Assembly (NCBI RefSeq): GCF_023555055.1
Contig: NZ_JAMJPL010000004.1
Span: 186,001 to 250,000 of the forward strand
Direction: 5' to 3'
Origin: Marinobacter sp. ATCH36
GTDB lineage: Bacteria; Pseudomonadota; Gammaproteobacteria; Pseudomonadales; Oleiphilaceae
DNA: 64,000 bases
Shown here: in pieces, positions 27,582 to 36,481 of the stretch
Layout of the letters: the number at the start of each line of letters is the position of its first letter
Position numbering within the stretch: position 1 is the stretch's first letter
Made by a program: the position numbers and the translations under genes
The notes under the pieces: generated by a model
Databases searched by the model: none
What the model saw: only the letters and a program-made list of their open reading frames with translations
What the model was told of the DNA's origin: nothing

Positions 27582-28880
27582 GTGAGTAGTCTCACCGTGG
27601 CCCTCAACGGCATCCAGGTCGGCCAGTTAAAACTGGAACCTTCCGGTGCAATGACGTTTCAATACAGCAAAGACTGGCTGAATCGCCCTGGCGCCAGGGC
27701 CATATCGCTGTCGTTACCCTTGTCCGCACAGCGTTACAGTGGGGCGTTGGTTTACAACTTCTTCGACAACCTTCTGCCAGACTCAGATGTCATTCGCGGG
27801 CGAATGCAGGCACGGTTCAAAATACCGACCAGCCACCCCTTCGATTTACTATCACGCATTGGAAGGGACTGTGTGGGCGCCATACAGCTCTACCCTTCGA
27901 GTTCCTCGGTTCCCTCGATCAATAAGGTGGACGCCGAACCACTCCATGAAAGTGACATCGAAACCATTCTGAAAAACCACCAGAACAACCCGCTGGGAAT
28001 GACCGATGACAATGAGTTCCGCATTTCCCTGGCGGGCGCCCAGGAGAAGACAGCGCTGCTTTGGTTCAAAAACCAGTGGCATCGTCCGTTTGGCGCTACC
28101 CCCACCAGCCACATACTGAAGTTGCCGATCGGGTTTATCGGACAAAGCAACATCGATTTGCGGGAAAGCGCGGAAAATGAATGGCTTTGCCTGGAAATTG
28201 CCAGGGCCTACGGACTACCCACCGCTCAATCGGAGATTGGTCACTTCGGGGCCGAGAAGGCGTTAATCGTCGAACGTTTTGACCGGCGCTGGTCAAAAGA
28301 TAAAACCTGGCTGATGCGCCTGCCCCAGGAAGACTTTTGCCAGGCACTCGGCATAGCACCCGCACTGAAATACGAAAGCGATGGCGGCCCGGGCATTCGT
28401 GAAGGTATGCAACTGCTACTGGGCTCTCAACAAGCTAACCAGGACAGGGACAATTTTTTCAGGGCCCAGATCCTCTACTGGCTTATGGCAGCCATCGACG
28501 GCCACGCCAAAAACTACAGCCTGTTCCTGGAAGCCGATTCCGCCTACAGAATGGCGCCTCTTTACGATGTACTGTCAGCCTATCCACTCATGGCGCAAGG
28601 CAGTATTCCGGCCGAAAAAGCCAAAATGGCCATGTCCCTCAAAGGACATAACCGCCACTATCACTGGGCCAGAATTCAACCCCGCCATTTCCTCAGCACT
28701 GCGCAACAAGTGGGCTTCTCGACACAGAAGGCGAAGACCCTAATGGACGAAATGGCTCAGAAAACAGAAACCGTCATCGGACATATCGATTCCATACTTC
28801 CAAATGACTTTCCGAACCACATCAGCCAACCCATTCTTGAGGGACTTCAGAAACAGACAGAGAAGCTGAAAACGGGATGA
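27582..28880 (+). CDS. hipA: HipA kinase toxin (module 2)
   Basis: This full-length 432-residue HipA, closest in layout to the E. coli protein (440), begins at a GTG. The N-terminal domain (LPLSAQRYSGALVYNFFDNLLPDS) is followed by the activation/ATP loop SLAGAQEKTALL (~residue 149) and the catalytic loop IDGHAKNYSLF, with a metal-binding APLYDVLSAYP. E. coli HipA phosphorylates GltX, causing (p)ppGpp-dependent tolerance; the target here is inferred. The module is bracketed by repeats R4 and R5. Confidence 0.93.
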   Translation: MSSLTVALNGIQVGQLKLEPSGAMTFQYSKDWLNRPGARAISLSLPLSAQRYSGALVYNFFDNLLPDSDVIRGRMQARFKIPTSHPFDLLSRIGRDCVGAIQLYPSSSSVPSINKVDAEPLHESDIETILKNHQNNPLGMTDDNEFRISLAGAQEKTALLWFKNQWHRPFGATPTSHILKLPIGFIGQSNIDLRESAENEWLCLEIARAYGLPTAQSEIGHFGAEKALIVERFDRRWSKDKTWLMRLPQEDFCQALGIAPALKYESDGGPGIREGMQLLLGSQQANQDRDNFFRAQILYWLMAAIDGHAKNYSLFLEADSAYRMAPLYDVLSAYPLMAQGSIPAEKAKMAMSLKGHNRHYHWARIQPRHFLSTAQQVGFSTQKAKTLMDEMAQKTETVIGHIDSILPNDFPNHISQPILEGLQKQTEKLKTG

Positions 28881-28897
28881 GCACTAGAAGGCCTGAT

Positions 28898-28993
28898 CGG
28901 CCCGGGGGTGGTGGTACCTTTTCTGCCAGAAAAAGGTGTCTGAGCGCAGCGAGTTCTTTTTCCAAAGAAAAGGTACCCCCACCGCCGGGCCAG
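28898..28993 (+). repeat. 95-bp palindromic repeat, copy R5
   Basis: The inner part is identical to R2-R4; the arms are CGGCCCGGGGGTGGTGGTAC and CCCCCACCGCCGGGCCAG. It starts 17 bp after the hipA2 stop. Confidence 0.9.
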
Positions 28994-29017
28994 CCTCAAA
29001 ACTGTCAGGCTAAGAGG

Positions 29018-29050
29018 TGTCGGATTACGCTTCGCTAATCCTACCTACGG
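29018..29050. repeat. REP hairpin TCGGATTACGCTTCGCTAATCC
   Basis: GGATTA-CGCTTCGC-TAATCC forms a short hairpin just downstream of the SLC13 permease stop. A diverged copy follows the paralogous permease at 50229. Confidence 0.7.
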
Positions 29051-29057
29051 GATATCG

Positions 29058-30827
29058 TCAAAACGCCCAGACGAAAGGGATCAGGGAGATGGCCGTAGCA
29101 CCTACCAGAAGGCTAAGCGGAAACCCCAAACGCACATAATCCATGAACTGATAACGCCCCGGGCCATACACCATCAGGTTGGTCTGGTATCCCAGCGGAG
29201 TAATGAACGAAGCCGAGGCCGCAAACATCACCGCTACCGCAAAGGGCAGGAAATTCACACCCAACTGCTCAGACACCGCCAGCGCAATAGGAAACATCAG
29301 CACCGCCGCCGCATTATTGGTAATGACTTCGGTAAACGCCGCCGTAAGAATGTACACCAGCGCCAACGCCAACCAGGGCGTCAGCGGACCAAACAACCCC
29401 AGCAAACCCTCGGCTACCCATAGCGCCCCGCCCGTCTCCGTCATGGCCGTGCCCAGGGCGAAAGACGCCGCAATCACCACCAGCACTGGCAAATCCACAC
29501 TACGGCGGGCACGGCTGGCGGTAATACAGCCAGTCACAATCATCGCGCCCGCTGCCAGAAACGCCGCTTCGATAATCTGCAGCAACCCCAAGGCACTGGC
29601 CAGCACCATCAGCAACAAAATACCCAACGCCCGCGGCGCCTTGCGGAAATCCGGCGGCGTGGAATCATTCAGCGCGCTGACCAGCAGAAAGTCCCGACGA
29701 AAGCGATACTGCTCCACAAACTCATGGCTGGACTCCAGCAGCAGGGTATCCCCCATCTTGAAGGTAATATCCCCCAACTTACCCGGCACTCGGTTACCTT
29801 CCCGGGAAACCGACAGAATCGCCGCGTTGAAACGGGTACGGAACCGGCTTTCCCGCACCGTCTTACCCAGCGCCGGGAATTCCTGCCCCAGAACCACCTC
29901 CACCAAGCAGCGTTGATGGTTGGCCAGCTCCAGCTTATGGATACTGGCCTGGGCGGGCTTCAGGCCCTGAATCCGCCGCAACTCACTGGCGCATTCCGGC
30001 GCCCCCACAAAATACAGCTTGTCACCGGGCTGCAGCATCCGGTCCGGCTCTACCGCCGTAATCAGCCGGCCACCCCGGTCGATCTCCGTCAGGTAGCCGT
30101 AATTCAATGCCCGCAAACCCGCCTGCGCCACCGTCTTGCCCACCAGAGGCCCGGTAGCGTCCACTTCAACCTCAACCCCGTATTCCCGAACCTGCTCCAG
30201 CTCCTCCTTCATGCCACCCCGGTCCGGCAGCACGCGGGACGCCACCAGCACCAGGTAACATCCGCCCACCAGCAACAGGGGCACCCCCACCCAGGCCAGT
30301 TCAAACAGCCCCAGATTGATCCCCAATCGCGTCTGCAGCATGCCGTCCACCACCAGGTTGGTACTTGTGCCGATCAGCGTACAGGTACCACCCAGAATGG
30401 CGGCGTAACTCAGGGGTAAAAGAAGGCGGGAGGCAGGAATACCCAAGCGCTGGGCCCAGTCCTGAATGGCGGGAATAAACATGGCAACCACAGCGGTGTT
30501 GTTCATAAAACCGCTGAGAATACCGGTCGGCGCCAGCATCCGCAGCTGGGCACCCTTCTCGGTTTTCGGATGCCCCAGCAGCAAACGTGCAATCCACTGC
30601 ACCGCGCCGGTCTCCTTCAGCCCAGCAGCCACCACATACAGCGTGGCAATGGTAATCACACCCGGGTTCCCAAACCCCGCCAACGCCTCAGCCGGCCCCA
30701 GGATGCCGGTAATCAACAGGAACGCCAGGGCCGCCATCAACACCAGGTCGGCGGACACCCGGGTAATCACCAGGGCGGCGAGGACGGTAAACAGGGTAAG
30801 CAGCGTAACAATGGCTTCCCATGCCAT
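29058..30827 (-). CDS. SLC13/DASS family permease with RCK_C domains (copy 1)
   Basis: The 589-residue protein has N- and C-terminal blocks of membrane helices and a cytosolic middle (residues ~210-380) with two TrkA-C/RCK_C domains ([28 protein letters not shown]). The transporter core signatures [11 protein letters not shown] and [12 protein letters not shown] are those of sodium-coupled sulfate/dicarboxylate carriers. Linkage to cysC makes sulfate the likely substrate. The neighbouring cysC starts 7 bp upstream. A strongly similar paralog is at 50338-52104. Confidence 0.88.
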   Translation of the reverse strand: MAWEAIVTLLTLFTVLAALVITRVSADLVLMAALAFLLITGILGPAEALAGFGNPGVITIATLYVVAAGLKETGAVQWIARLLLGHPKTEKGAQLRMLAPTGILSGFMNNTAVVAMFIPAIQDWAQRLGIPASRLLLPLSYAAILGGTCTLIGTSTNLVVDGMLQTRLGINLGLFELAWVGVPLLLVGGCYLVLVASRVLPDRGGMKEELEQVREYGVEVEVDATGPLVGKTVAQAGLRALNYGYLTEIDRGGRLITAVEPDRMLQPGDKLYFVGAPECASELRRIQGLKPAQASIHKLELANHQRCLVEVVLGQEFPALGKTVRESRFRTRFNAAILSVSREGNRVPGKLGDITFKMGDTLLLESSHEFVEQYRFRRDFLLVSALNDSTPPDFRKAPRALGILLLMVLASALGLLQIIEAAFLAAGAMIVTGCITASRARRSVDLPVLVVIAASFALGTAMTETGGALWVAEGLLGLFGPLTPWLALALVYILTAAFTEVITNNAAAVLMFPIALAVSEQLGVNFLPFAVAVMFAASASFITPLGYQTNLMVYGPGRYQFMDYVRLGFPLSLLVGATAISLIPFVWAF

Positions 30828-30833
30828 AGAAAA

Positions 30834-31454
30834 TTACGCTCCAGTAGCTTGCGGCGGGGTAAAAATCAGTTGTCGTTTAAGCAGATAGTCGATCAGCCGG
30901 TTCACACACTCATCCACCGACATCACCGAGGTATCCAGGCGCACCTCCGGCCGCTCCGGCACCTCATATGGCGAATCGATCCCCGTAAAGTGCTTGATCT
31001 TGCCGGCGCGGGCCTTCTCATAAAGCCCCTTGGGGTCCCGCTGCTCACAGGTCTCAATCGGGGTATCCATAAACACCTCGATGTACTCCCCGGCCGGGAA
31101 AAGGTTGCGCACCAGGCGCCTGTCACTGGTAAACGGCGAAATAAATGCACTGAGCACAATCAACCCGGCATCGGTAAACAGCTTGCTGACCTCACCAATA
31201 CGCCGGATATTCTCAACCCGGTCCTCATCAGAAAACCCCAAGTCTTTGTTCAGCCCGTGCCTGACATTATCACCATCCAGCAGAAACGTATGATAACCGC
31301 GCTCATACAGCGCCACATCCAGCGCATTGGCAATGGTGGACTTACCAGAGCCGCTCAAGCCGGTAAACCACAAAAGGCAAGGACTTTGATTCTTCGGAAC
31401 CGCCCGGTCCGCCCGGGTAACTTTCTGGTGATGCCAGACAACATTTTCAGACAT
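30834..31454 (-). CDS. cysC: Adenylylsulfate kinase (copy 1)
   Basis: The 206-residue enzyme phosphorylates APS to PAPS, the universal sulfate donor. The P-loop GLSGSGKST lies at residues ~34-42, and the APS-kinase motifs [17 protein letters not shown] and GIDSPYE are all present. It is followed by an SLC13 permease but has no cysD or cysN beside it, unlike the paralog at 52109. Its 5' flank holds only a remnant of the 95-bp repeat. It appears to be a duplicated half-operon. Confidence 0.95.
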   Translation of the reverse strand: MSENVVWHHQKVTRADRAVPKNQSPCLLWFTGLSGSGKSTIANALDVALYERGYHTFLLDGDNVRHGLNKDLGFSDEDRVENIRRIGEVSKLFTDAGLIVLSAFISPFTSDRRLVRNLFPAGEYIEVFMDTPIETCEQRDPKGLYEKARAGKIKHFTGIDSPYEVPERPEVRLDTSVMSVDECVNRLIDYLLKRQLIFTPPQATGA

Positions 31455-31486
31455 TAAACAGCTACCTTGCTATTGGAAAGTTAAAT

Positions 31487-31503
31487 CGGCCCGGCGGGGC
31501 CAG
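31487..31503 (+). repeat. Remnant R6 of the 95-bp repeat
   Basis: Only the outermost parts of the two arms remain, joined as CGGCCCGGCGGGGCCAG. This looks like a deletion of the whole interior between the stems. Confidence 0.65.
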
Positions 31504-31509
31504 CCACAC

Positions 31510-31538
31510 TGGAACTGTACGCCCATTGGACGTACACT
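31510..31538 (+). promoter_or_regulatory. tacAT promoter and operator
   Basis: TGGAAC (31510) and TACACT (31533) are 17 bases apart. The palindrome TGTACG-N9-CGTACA (31516-31536) fills the spacer and overlaps the -10, a good site for an autoregulating ribbon-helix-helix antitoxin. Confidence 0.65.
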
Positions 31539-31572
31539 ACCCCAATACAACGTTATTATTAAGGAACTCCAA

Positions 31573-31887
31573 ATGCTTACTACATCACCACCCGACAACA
31601 ACCCGGAAGCCCGGAAGCGCAACACCGCCCGCTTCAACTTCCGCACAACCGAACGGATCAAGAAAACCGTTGAGCGTGCGGCGGCATTGATGGGGCAGGA
31701 CACATCAACCTTCGCCATTGATGCAGTTTACCAGCGGGCCATCGAGACGATACAGGCCCACGAGGTAACGCACCTCAAACCTGAGGACCATCAGGCGTTC
31801 TTTGAAGCCCTGGAGCAGCCCCCTGCCCCCACAGACAAACTGCGCGCCGCTTTCGCCCAGCATAAGGAAAAGGTTGAGAAGCGCTGA
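31573..31887 (+). CDS. tacA: DUF1778 (TacA-type) antitoxin
   Basis: The 104-residue protein has an N-terminal ribbon-helix-helix (ARFNFRTTERIKKTVERAAALMG) and the DUF1778 helix ending in a flexible, toxin-wrapping tail (LKPEDHQAFFEALEQPPAP). It overlaps the acetyltransferase gene by one base (TGATG). TacA neutralises TacT and represses the operon. Confidence 0.9.
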   Translation: MLTTSPPDNNPEARKRNTARFNFRTTERIKKTVERAAALMGQDTSTFAIDAVYQRAIETIQAHEVTHLKPEDHQAFFEALEQPPAPTDKLRAAFAQHKEKVEKR

Positions 31888-32423
31888 TGCCGGGTAACAT
31901 TATTATCGAGCCGCTCGATGCCCACAAACATGATCGAGCGGCTTTTTCGTCAGGGGTTGAGCCCGTTGATAACTTTCTACACAAAACAGCCGGCAAATTG
32001 ATGAAGGGGGGTACTGCAAGGGTCTTTGTAGCGGTCAACCCTGAAGACTCCCCCACAACCATTCTTGGCTTCTACTCAATTAACGCGCATAGCATTGAAT
32101 ATAAGGACCTTCCCGGCCGCTACCGGCGATACTCCCTGCCTGACGGCAACATTCCTGCCGCCTTCATCGGCATGATGGGGGTCACCAGAACAGCTCAGTG
32201 GCATGGCCTGGGAAGTTTGCTCCTTGCTGACGCACTCAAGGGAGCCTACCTGGCCTCACACAGAGTAGGAACAGCCGTAGTTATGCTTGATATCCTCGAT
32301 TGCTGCAACCCGTCAGCGATAGCCCGAAGGCAAAGGCTCTACGAAGGGTTCGGATTTCAATGCCTGCCCTCCCAACCCCTCAGAATGTTCCTTCCGGTCG
32401 CCACCATTGCTGAGGCGCTGTAG
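31887..32423 (+). CDS. tacT: GNAT acetyltransferase toxin (TacT type)
   Basis: The 178-residue protein is a GNAT-fold toxin: the acetyl-CoA binding loop is QWHGLGSLLLADAL, and the late catalytic Tyr region is RRQRLYEGFGFQ. TacT-like enzymes acetylate the amino group of charged aminoacyl-tRNA and stop translation. The paired DUF1778 antitoxin directly upstream supports this. The N terminus (EPVDNFLHKTAGKLMKGGTARVFVAV) is typical of the family. Confidence 0.9.
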   Translation: MPGNIIIEPLDAHKHDRAAFSSGVEPVDNFLHKTAGKLMKGGTARVFVAVNPEDSPTTILGFYSINAHSIEYKDLPGRYRRYSLPDGNIPAAFIGMMGVTRTAQWHGLGSLLLADALKGAYLASHRVGTAVVMLDILDCCNPSAIARRQRLYEGFGFQCLPSQPLRMFLPVATIAEAL

Positions 32424-32454
32424 TGAGTATATGGGGTTCTTTAACTTCTGACCG

Positions 32455-32796
32455 TCAATGATCCTGAAACACATCCGCCAACGAATCCGCATCCAGTATA
32501 CGCTCAGCCCATAGCTCTAACTGCTTCTGATCAGCCGCTTCAAGCCGGTGCCGGGTTTGTGGGTCCAATGAGCCGAAGCGACGCTGTAACTGCCGGCTTA
32601 GTACGGCGCGTTCGCCATTCTCCATGCCCTTTTCCATGCCTCTTTCCATGCCCTGGGCCATACCTTCTGCCCTTAGCCGTTCACTCAGGCTTGCCATGGT
32701 TTTATCCTCCTGCGGGTACTGCGCTTTGTACTGTTCCATTTCATTATCATCCAGGGCTGAGTAGATGTCGATGAAGTCAATGTACTCGCAAATGAT
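32455..32796 (-). pseudogene. C-terminal remnant of an Rpn-type (PD-(D/E)XK) nuclease
   Basis: The open frame encodes CEYIDFIDIYSALDDNEMEQ, then a GMxxGMEKGMENGE repeat and RFGSLDPQTRHRLEAADQ. This matches the tail of Rpn recombination-promoting nucleases (transposase_31 group). The ~200-residue nuclease domain is missing: upstream the frame runs directly into the stop codon of the MazF-like gene. An ATG at 32739 could yield a 94-residue product, but it would lack catalytic residues. Confidence 0.7.
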
Positions 32797-33135
32797 TCAA
32801 CAGCACCCGAAGTATCGACAAAAATCCGAATGCAACTTCTGAAAGCGTGCTGGAGCCAGCGCACCATATTTTTTAATAATTACATGCTTTGAGATGACAA
32901 ATGTCTTCCTGACCATAATTTTGGAAGGCTTAGGAAGCACCCCCTCGACCAGATCAGCAGCCTCCAAAAGGAACTCGTCAGCATGCAACGTATTAACCTT
33001 GCTACTCACTGGAATGCCAACAAAATCATCAAATGGAAGGTTGTCCCGAAAAACGACAACCGGCCTTCGCTTACTAGCGCCAAGATCAGAAAAATAAAAT
33101 TCGCATAGCACGAGCTCTCCCTGCTCTACTTCCAT
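32797..33135 (-). CDS. PemK/MazF-like toxin
   Basis: The 112-residue protein starts MEVEQGELVLCEFYFSDLGASKRRPVVVF, matching the MazF/PemK SH3-like barrel (GEIVLVDF...GSKRRPALV), with VGIPVSSK as the second strand motif. MazF proteins are sequence-specific endoribonucleases. The start overlaps the upstream small gene by 10 bp, a typical TA layout. The C terminus ends RYFGCC directly before an Rpn remnant in the same frame. Confidence 0.75.
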   Translation of the reverse strand: MEVEQGELVLCEFYFSDLGASKRRPVVVFRDNLPFDDFVGIPVSSKVNTLHADEFLLEAADLVEGVLPKPSKIMVRKTFVISKHVIIKKYGALAPARFQKLHSDFCRYFGCC

Positions 33136-33332
33136 ACTTCATCCTCTGCTGGATCCTTCCATTCTTCAACATTCCCCGCTGCATGGTTTGAGAGTGCACG
33201 GAGCTCTGAATCCGAGCTTTCACCCTCAAGCAAAACCACTATTCGAGCATGGGTATTTTTCAAAAGGGCGTATTGCTCAGGTATCTTGACTACACCATCA
33301 CGAATATCAGCTTCAAATTCGACAGCGTACAT
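33126..33332 (-). CDS. Putative antitoxin of the MazF-like toxin
   Basis: Starting at the ATG at 33332, which has GGAGGG four bases ahead, the product is 68 residues: MYAVEFEADIRDGVVKIPEQYA, then an acidic C-terminal tail (NVEEWKDPAEDEVWK). The N-terminal beta pattern resembles AbrB/MazE-like small antitoxins or the DUF-type partners of PemK toxins. An earlier ATG at 33386 is less likely. Assignment rests mainly on the overlap with the toxin gene. Confidence 0.65.
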   Translation of the reverse strand: MYAVEFEADIRDGVVKIPEQYALLKNTHARIVVLLEGESSDSELRALSNHAAGNVEEWKDPAEDEVWK

Positions 33333-33382
33333 ACATCCCTCCACCGGCAAGACTTTAGGTCCATCATAACAGGGAAAGTCCC

Positions 33383-33748
33383 TCATAATACGACCCGCTT
33401 CACCACTGCCCTGGGAAACGAAAAATTAACCAACAGCCCAAGCTCTTTCCCGGTAGCCTTCAGGTAGTTGATCAGCTGCGGCTCTGCCGACAGTGGCATC
33501 TTTTGCTGGGCTTTGAGTTCGATGATAACCGAGTTCTCCACCAGGAGATCCAACCGATGTTCGGCAATGGGCTCGCCTTTGTAGCGAATAACCACTGGCA
33601 CTTCGCTCGCCACAGCCAGCCCGACCTGCTGCAACTCCCGAATCAGTGCTTTCTGATAAACCGACTCCAGAAAGCCTGCGCCCAGGTGCCGATATACTTC
33701 ATACACACAACCGGTAATGCGATAGCACAGCTCTTTTTCCTTGAGCAT
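33383..33748 (-). CDS. GxxExxY family protein
   Basis: The 121-residue protein carries the name motif GFLESVY (residues ~25-31) and a PD-(D/E)XK-like core HRLDLLVENSVIIELKA. GxxExxY proteins are widespread, often inside polysaccharide loci, and have no firmly established function; a nuclease fold is predicted. A 28-bp inverted repeat lies directly upstream (33780-33904). Confidence 0.85.
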   Translation of the reverse strand: MLKEKELCYRITGCVYEVYRHLGAGFLESVYQKALIRELQQVGLAVASEVPVVIRYKGEPIAEHRLDLLVENSVIIELKAQQKMPLSAEPQLINYLKATGKELGLLVNFSFPRAVVKRVVL

Positions 33749-33779
33749 TATACATCCCTATTTTTAAGGACTTTTTTTA

Positions 33780-33904
33780 GCCACTAAATCCACGAAATAA
33801 CACGAAAGTAAAACCAGAAATCACTCACGTTTCCTCGCGGATCTCCCAGTCAATGAATCCGTTATCTTTGTCCTTTTTTCGTGTTCTTTCGTGGATTTCG
33901 TGGC
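33780..33904. repeat. 28-bp inverted repeat upstream of the GxxExxY gene
   Basis: Arms 33780-33807 (GCCACTAAATCCACGAAA...) and 33877-33904 pair with two mismatches. The arms contain the internal near-repeat CACGAAAT. The interior of ~70 bp shows no gene. Confidence 0.85.
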
Positions 33905-33974
33905 AAAAAAACATCATTAGTCCCCACAAATAACCTCTAATTCAAGAGATACCGGCGCGCCCGGGGCGAGATTC

Positions 33975-35915
33975 CTAAACCGACAACCGATGCACCTTGT
34001 CATCCTGGCGGCCCTCAGCCACAACATCCGACTGCCCGTTACACCAAACCAGGTCCTCCAGCTCGCTATTCGGCGCATACCCCGTCTTCGCGTTCTTCAG
34101 CACCTCGACAATGGCACTACAGTCAAAAGCCTGACTGGCGCGCTGCAACTGGCCCAGCAACTCCTCCACCCGCTCCCAGGACAAAGACACCTCCCGCGCC
34201 ATCATAATGCGTGGGTGAGACGTACCCTGCGGGTCATCACCAATCAGCAACTCCTCAAACAGCTTCTCGCCTGGGCGCAGGCCAGTGAAAACCACCTCAA
34301 TATCGCCATCCGGCTGGTCCTCGGTTTTCTCCTCCAGCCCCATCAGGTGAATCATCTTACGGGCAAGGTCTGCGATGCGCACCGGCTCGCCCATATCCAG
34401 CACAAACACCTCACCACCCTGCCCCATACTGCCGGCCTGCAGCACAAGCTGGCTGGCCTCGGGAATGGTCATGAAATAGCGAATGATGTCCTGGTGAGTA
34501 ACCGTTACCGGCCCGCCGTCACGAATCTGGTCACGGAACAGCGGCACCACAGAGCCGGACGACCCCAGCACATTGCCAAACCGCACCATGGAAAACACGG
34601 TTCCACGCTGCCGCTCCGCCAACCCCTGCAACACCAGCTCCGCCAGGCGCTTACTAGCCCCCATCACATTGGTGGGGCGAACCGCCTTGTCGGTGGAAAT
34701 CAGCACAAAACGCTCAACACCAGCAGCAATAGCCGCCTCGGCCGCGTGCAGGGTGCCGAACACATTGTTCTGAACACCCTCAATAACATTCTGCTCCACC
34801 AGCGGCACATGCTTGTAGGCCGCCGCGTGGTAAACGGTTTCCACCTTAAAGCCCTTCATCACCGTCTCACAGCGTCGGCGATGGGCCACATTGCCCAGCA
34901 GCGGGTGAATCTGCACCTCCAGGCCCTCAATACGGTTGATGGCCTGAAGCTCCCGCTCAATGGCATACAACGAAAACTCGGACTGCTCGAACAACACCAG
35001 CACCCGCGGGCGATGCTGAATAATCTGCCGGCACAGCTCCGAGCCGATCGAACCGCCCGCCCCCGTCACCATCACCGCCTTGTTGTAAAGGCTACGGGCC
35101 ACGATGGCCGAGTCCGGCCGTACCGGATCACGCCCCAGCAAGTCATCCAGTTCCAGATCGCGGATATCATTGATTCGCGCCTGCCCCGCCACCAGTTCCG
35201 ACATGGACGGCACCGTCTGCACCGGGATGGACAGGGGCTCCAATTGCTTCAACAGCTGTTTACGGTCCACTTTCGAGTCCACATCCAGTGCCAGAAGAAT
35301 CCGCTGCACGCGAAACTTTGGCAGGTGCTTGGCAACATGATTGATACTCACCACCGGCAAACCGTTGATCAGCGATTTGTGATTAGCGCGCTCAAAGGTG
35401 ACAAACACCACTGGGCGGTATTCCATGCCCTGCTCCAGCGCCGAGGCAAGCTGCATACCGGTCTCGCCGGCGCCGACAATGGCCACCGCCTCTTTTGCCC
35501 GTTGTCTGGGGTGGTTTACGATCATGCGAACGCCGAGGCGGGTACCGCTTACAAACAGGAAGGCCAGCGCGCCGTAGATGATGGGAACGGAGCGGGGAAC
35601 AAACACCTGAAGGAGATAACCCAAGACAATCAGTGATATGGCGGAAAGCGCAACCCCATAGATAATGGTAAGGAACGCCCGATCCCCCAGATACCGAATC
35701 ACCGCACGGTACAAGCCGAGGCGGATAAACACCGCAATGGTAAACACGACAGTGATAGCGGCCACCACCAACTGATCACGGTTGGGCACCCATAGCTGCT
35801 GCTCCAGCCTCAGGGCATAAGCTGCCCAGATAGCAGCAAATAGAACGACCATATCGGAGACCACGGATATGATGCGCTTCTGCACCCTTGGCAGATTCAG
35901 AAAGGTTTTGATCAT
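33975..35915 (-). CDS. wbpM: WbpM/CapD-type nucleotide-sugar 4,6-dehydratase
   Basis: The 646-residue inner-membrane enzyme has four N-terminal membrane helices (residues ~15-125), a CoA-binding-like Rossmann domain (VAIVGAGETGMQLA) and a C-terminal SDR domain (VTGAGGSIGSELCRQI at ~285). Its catalytic segment STDKAVRPTNVMGASKR has Met in place of the usual Tyr, as in WbpM. It converts UDP-GlcNAc to the 4-keto-6-deoxy sugar needed for QuiNAc/FucNAc. It is the last gene of the leftward polysaccharide operon, 2 bp after the priming transferase. Confidence 0.93.
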   Translation of the reverse strand: MIKTFLNLPRVQKRIISVVSDMVVLFAAIWAAYALRLEQQLWVPNRDQLVVAAITVVFTIAVFIRLGLYRAVIRYLGDRAFLTIIYGVALSAISLIVLGYLLQVFVPRSVPIIYGALAFLFVSGTRLGVRMIVNHPRQRAKEAVAIVGAGETGMQLASALEQGMEYRPVVFVTFERANHKSLINGLPVVSINHVAKHLPKFRVQRILLALDVDSKVDRKQLLKQLEPLSIPVQTVPSMSELVAGQARINDIRDLELDDLLGRDPVRPDSAIVARSLYNKAVMVTGAGGSIGSELCRQIIQHRPRVLVLFEQSEFSLYAIERELQAINRIEGLEVQIHPLLGNVAHRRRCETVMKGFKVETVYHAAAYKHVPLVEQNVIEGVQNNVFGTLHAAEAAIAAGVERFVLISTDKAVRPTNVMGASKRLAELVLQGLAERQRGTVFSMVRFGNVLGSSGSVVPLFRDQIRDGGPVTVTHQDIIRYFMTIPEASQLVLQAGSMGQGGEVFVLDMGEPVRIADLARKMIHLMGLEEKTEDQPDGDIEVVFTGLRPGEKLFEELLIGDDPQGTSHPRIMMAREVSLSWERVEELLGQLQRASQAFDCSAIVEVLKNAKTGYAPNSELEDLVWCNGQSDVVAEGRQDDKVHRLSV

Positions 35916-35917
35916 GA

Positions 35918-36469
35918 TCAGTCCTTTACACGATCACCGGCGCCTTTTCCGAGCACCGTTTGAACAATGTAGCGAAAGTAGTTTTTCAGATTCAGACTCG
36001 CTAACATCTTAGCATCGGTTTCCGCCAGCAGACATGGCGTGGACATGTCAATATCATTAATTTGCGCTAGGCCGGTGATACCGGGGCGGGCCTTAAGCAC
36101 GCCCCTAGAGTCCCGTTCGGCAATCAGCTCTTCCTGGTTGAATAAACATGGACGAGGGCCAACAAGGCTCATCTCTCCTTTTAACACGTTCCAGAGCTGA
36201 GGAAGTTCATCCAGTTTGGTGCGGCGGAGGAAGTGGCCGAATTTTGTAATCGAACCGGCGCTAGCCAGGTGGCTGGCAACCGAAGCAGTGTCTCTTTTCA
36301 TGGTGCGAAACTTCACCAACGTGAACGGCCTTTTGTTACGCCCTACCCGTTGCTGAAAAAAAACTGGAGAGCCCGTATCAAATAGACCGATCACCACCAA
36401 CAACAGCAATACAGGCAAACCGAACACCAGCCCGAACAAGGCAAACATCAAATCCAACAAACGAATCAC
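35918..36469 (-). CDS. Polyprenyl-phosphate sugar-phosphate transferase (priming enzyme)
   Basis: The 183-residue protein is a short bacterial sugar transferase (PglC-like): one N-terminal membrane segment (LDLMFALFGLVFGLPVLLLLVVIGL), then QQRVGRNKRPFTLVKFRTM, RRTKLDELPQLWNVLKGEMSLVGPRP and ARPGITGLAQIN. It transfers a sugar-1-phosphate to undecaprenyl phosphate, starting the repeat unit. The neighbouring reductase and WbpM suggest QuiNAc-1-P or a related 6-deoxy-HexNAc. Confidence 0.93.
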   Translation of the reverse strand: MIRLLDLMFALFGLVFGLPVLLLLVVIGLFDTGSPVFFQQRVGRNKRPFTLVKFRTMKRDTASVASHLASAGSITKFGHFLRRTKLDELPQLWNVLKGEMSLVGPRPCLFNQEELIAERDSRGVLKARPGITGLAQINDIDMSTPCLLAETDAKMLASLNLKNYFRYIVQTVLGKGAGDRVKD

Positions 36470-36481
36470 AAGAAATCCTTA

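Noticed and set aside
26411..31503. Integron cassette array
   Set aside because: No integrase and no attC core sites (GTTRRRY) were seen, and the genes between repeats face both ways.
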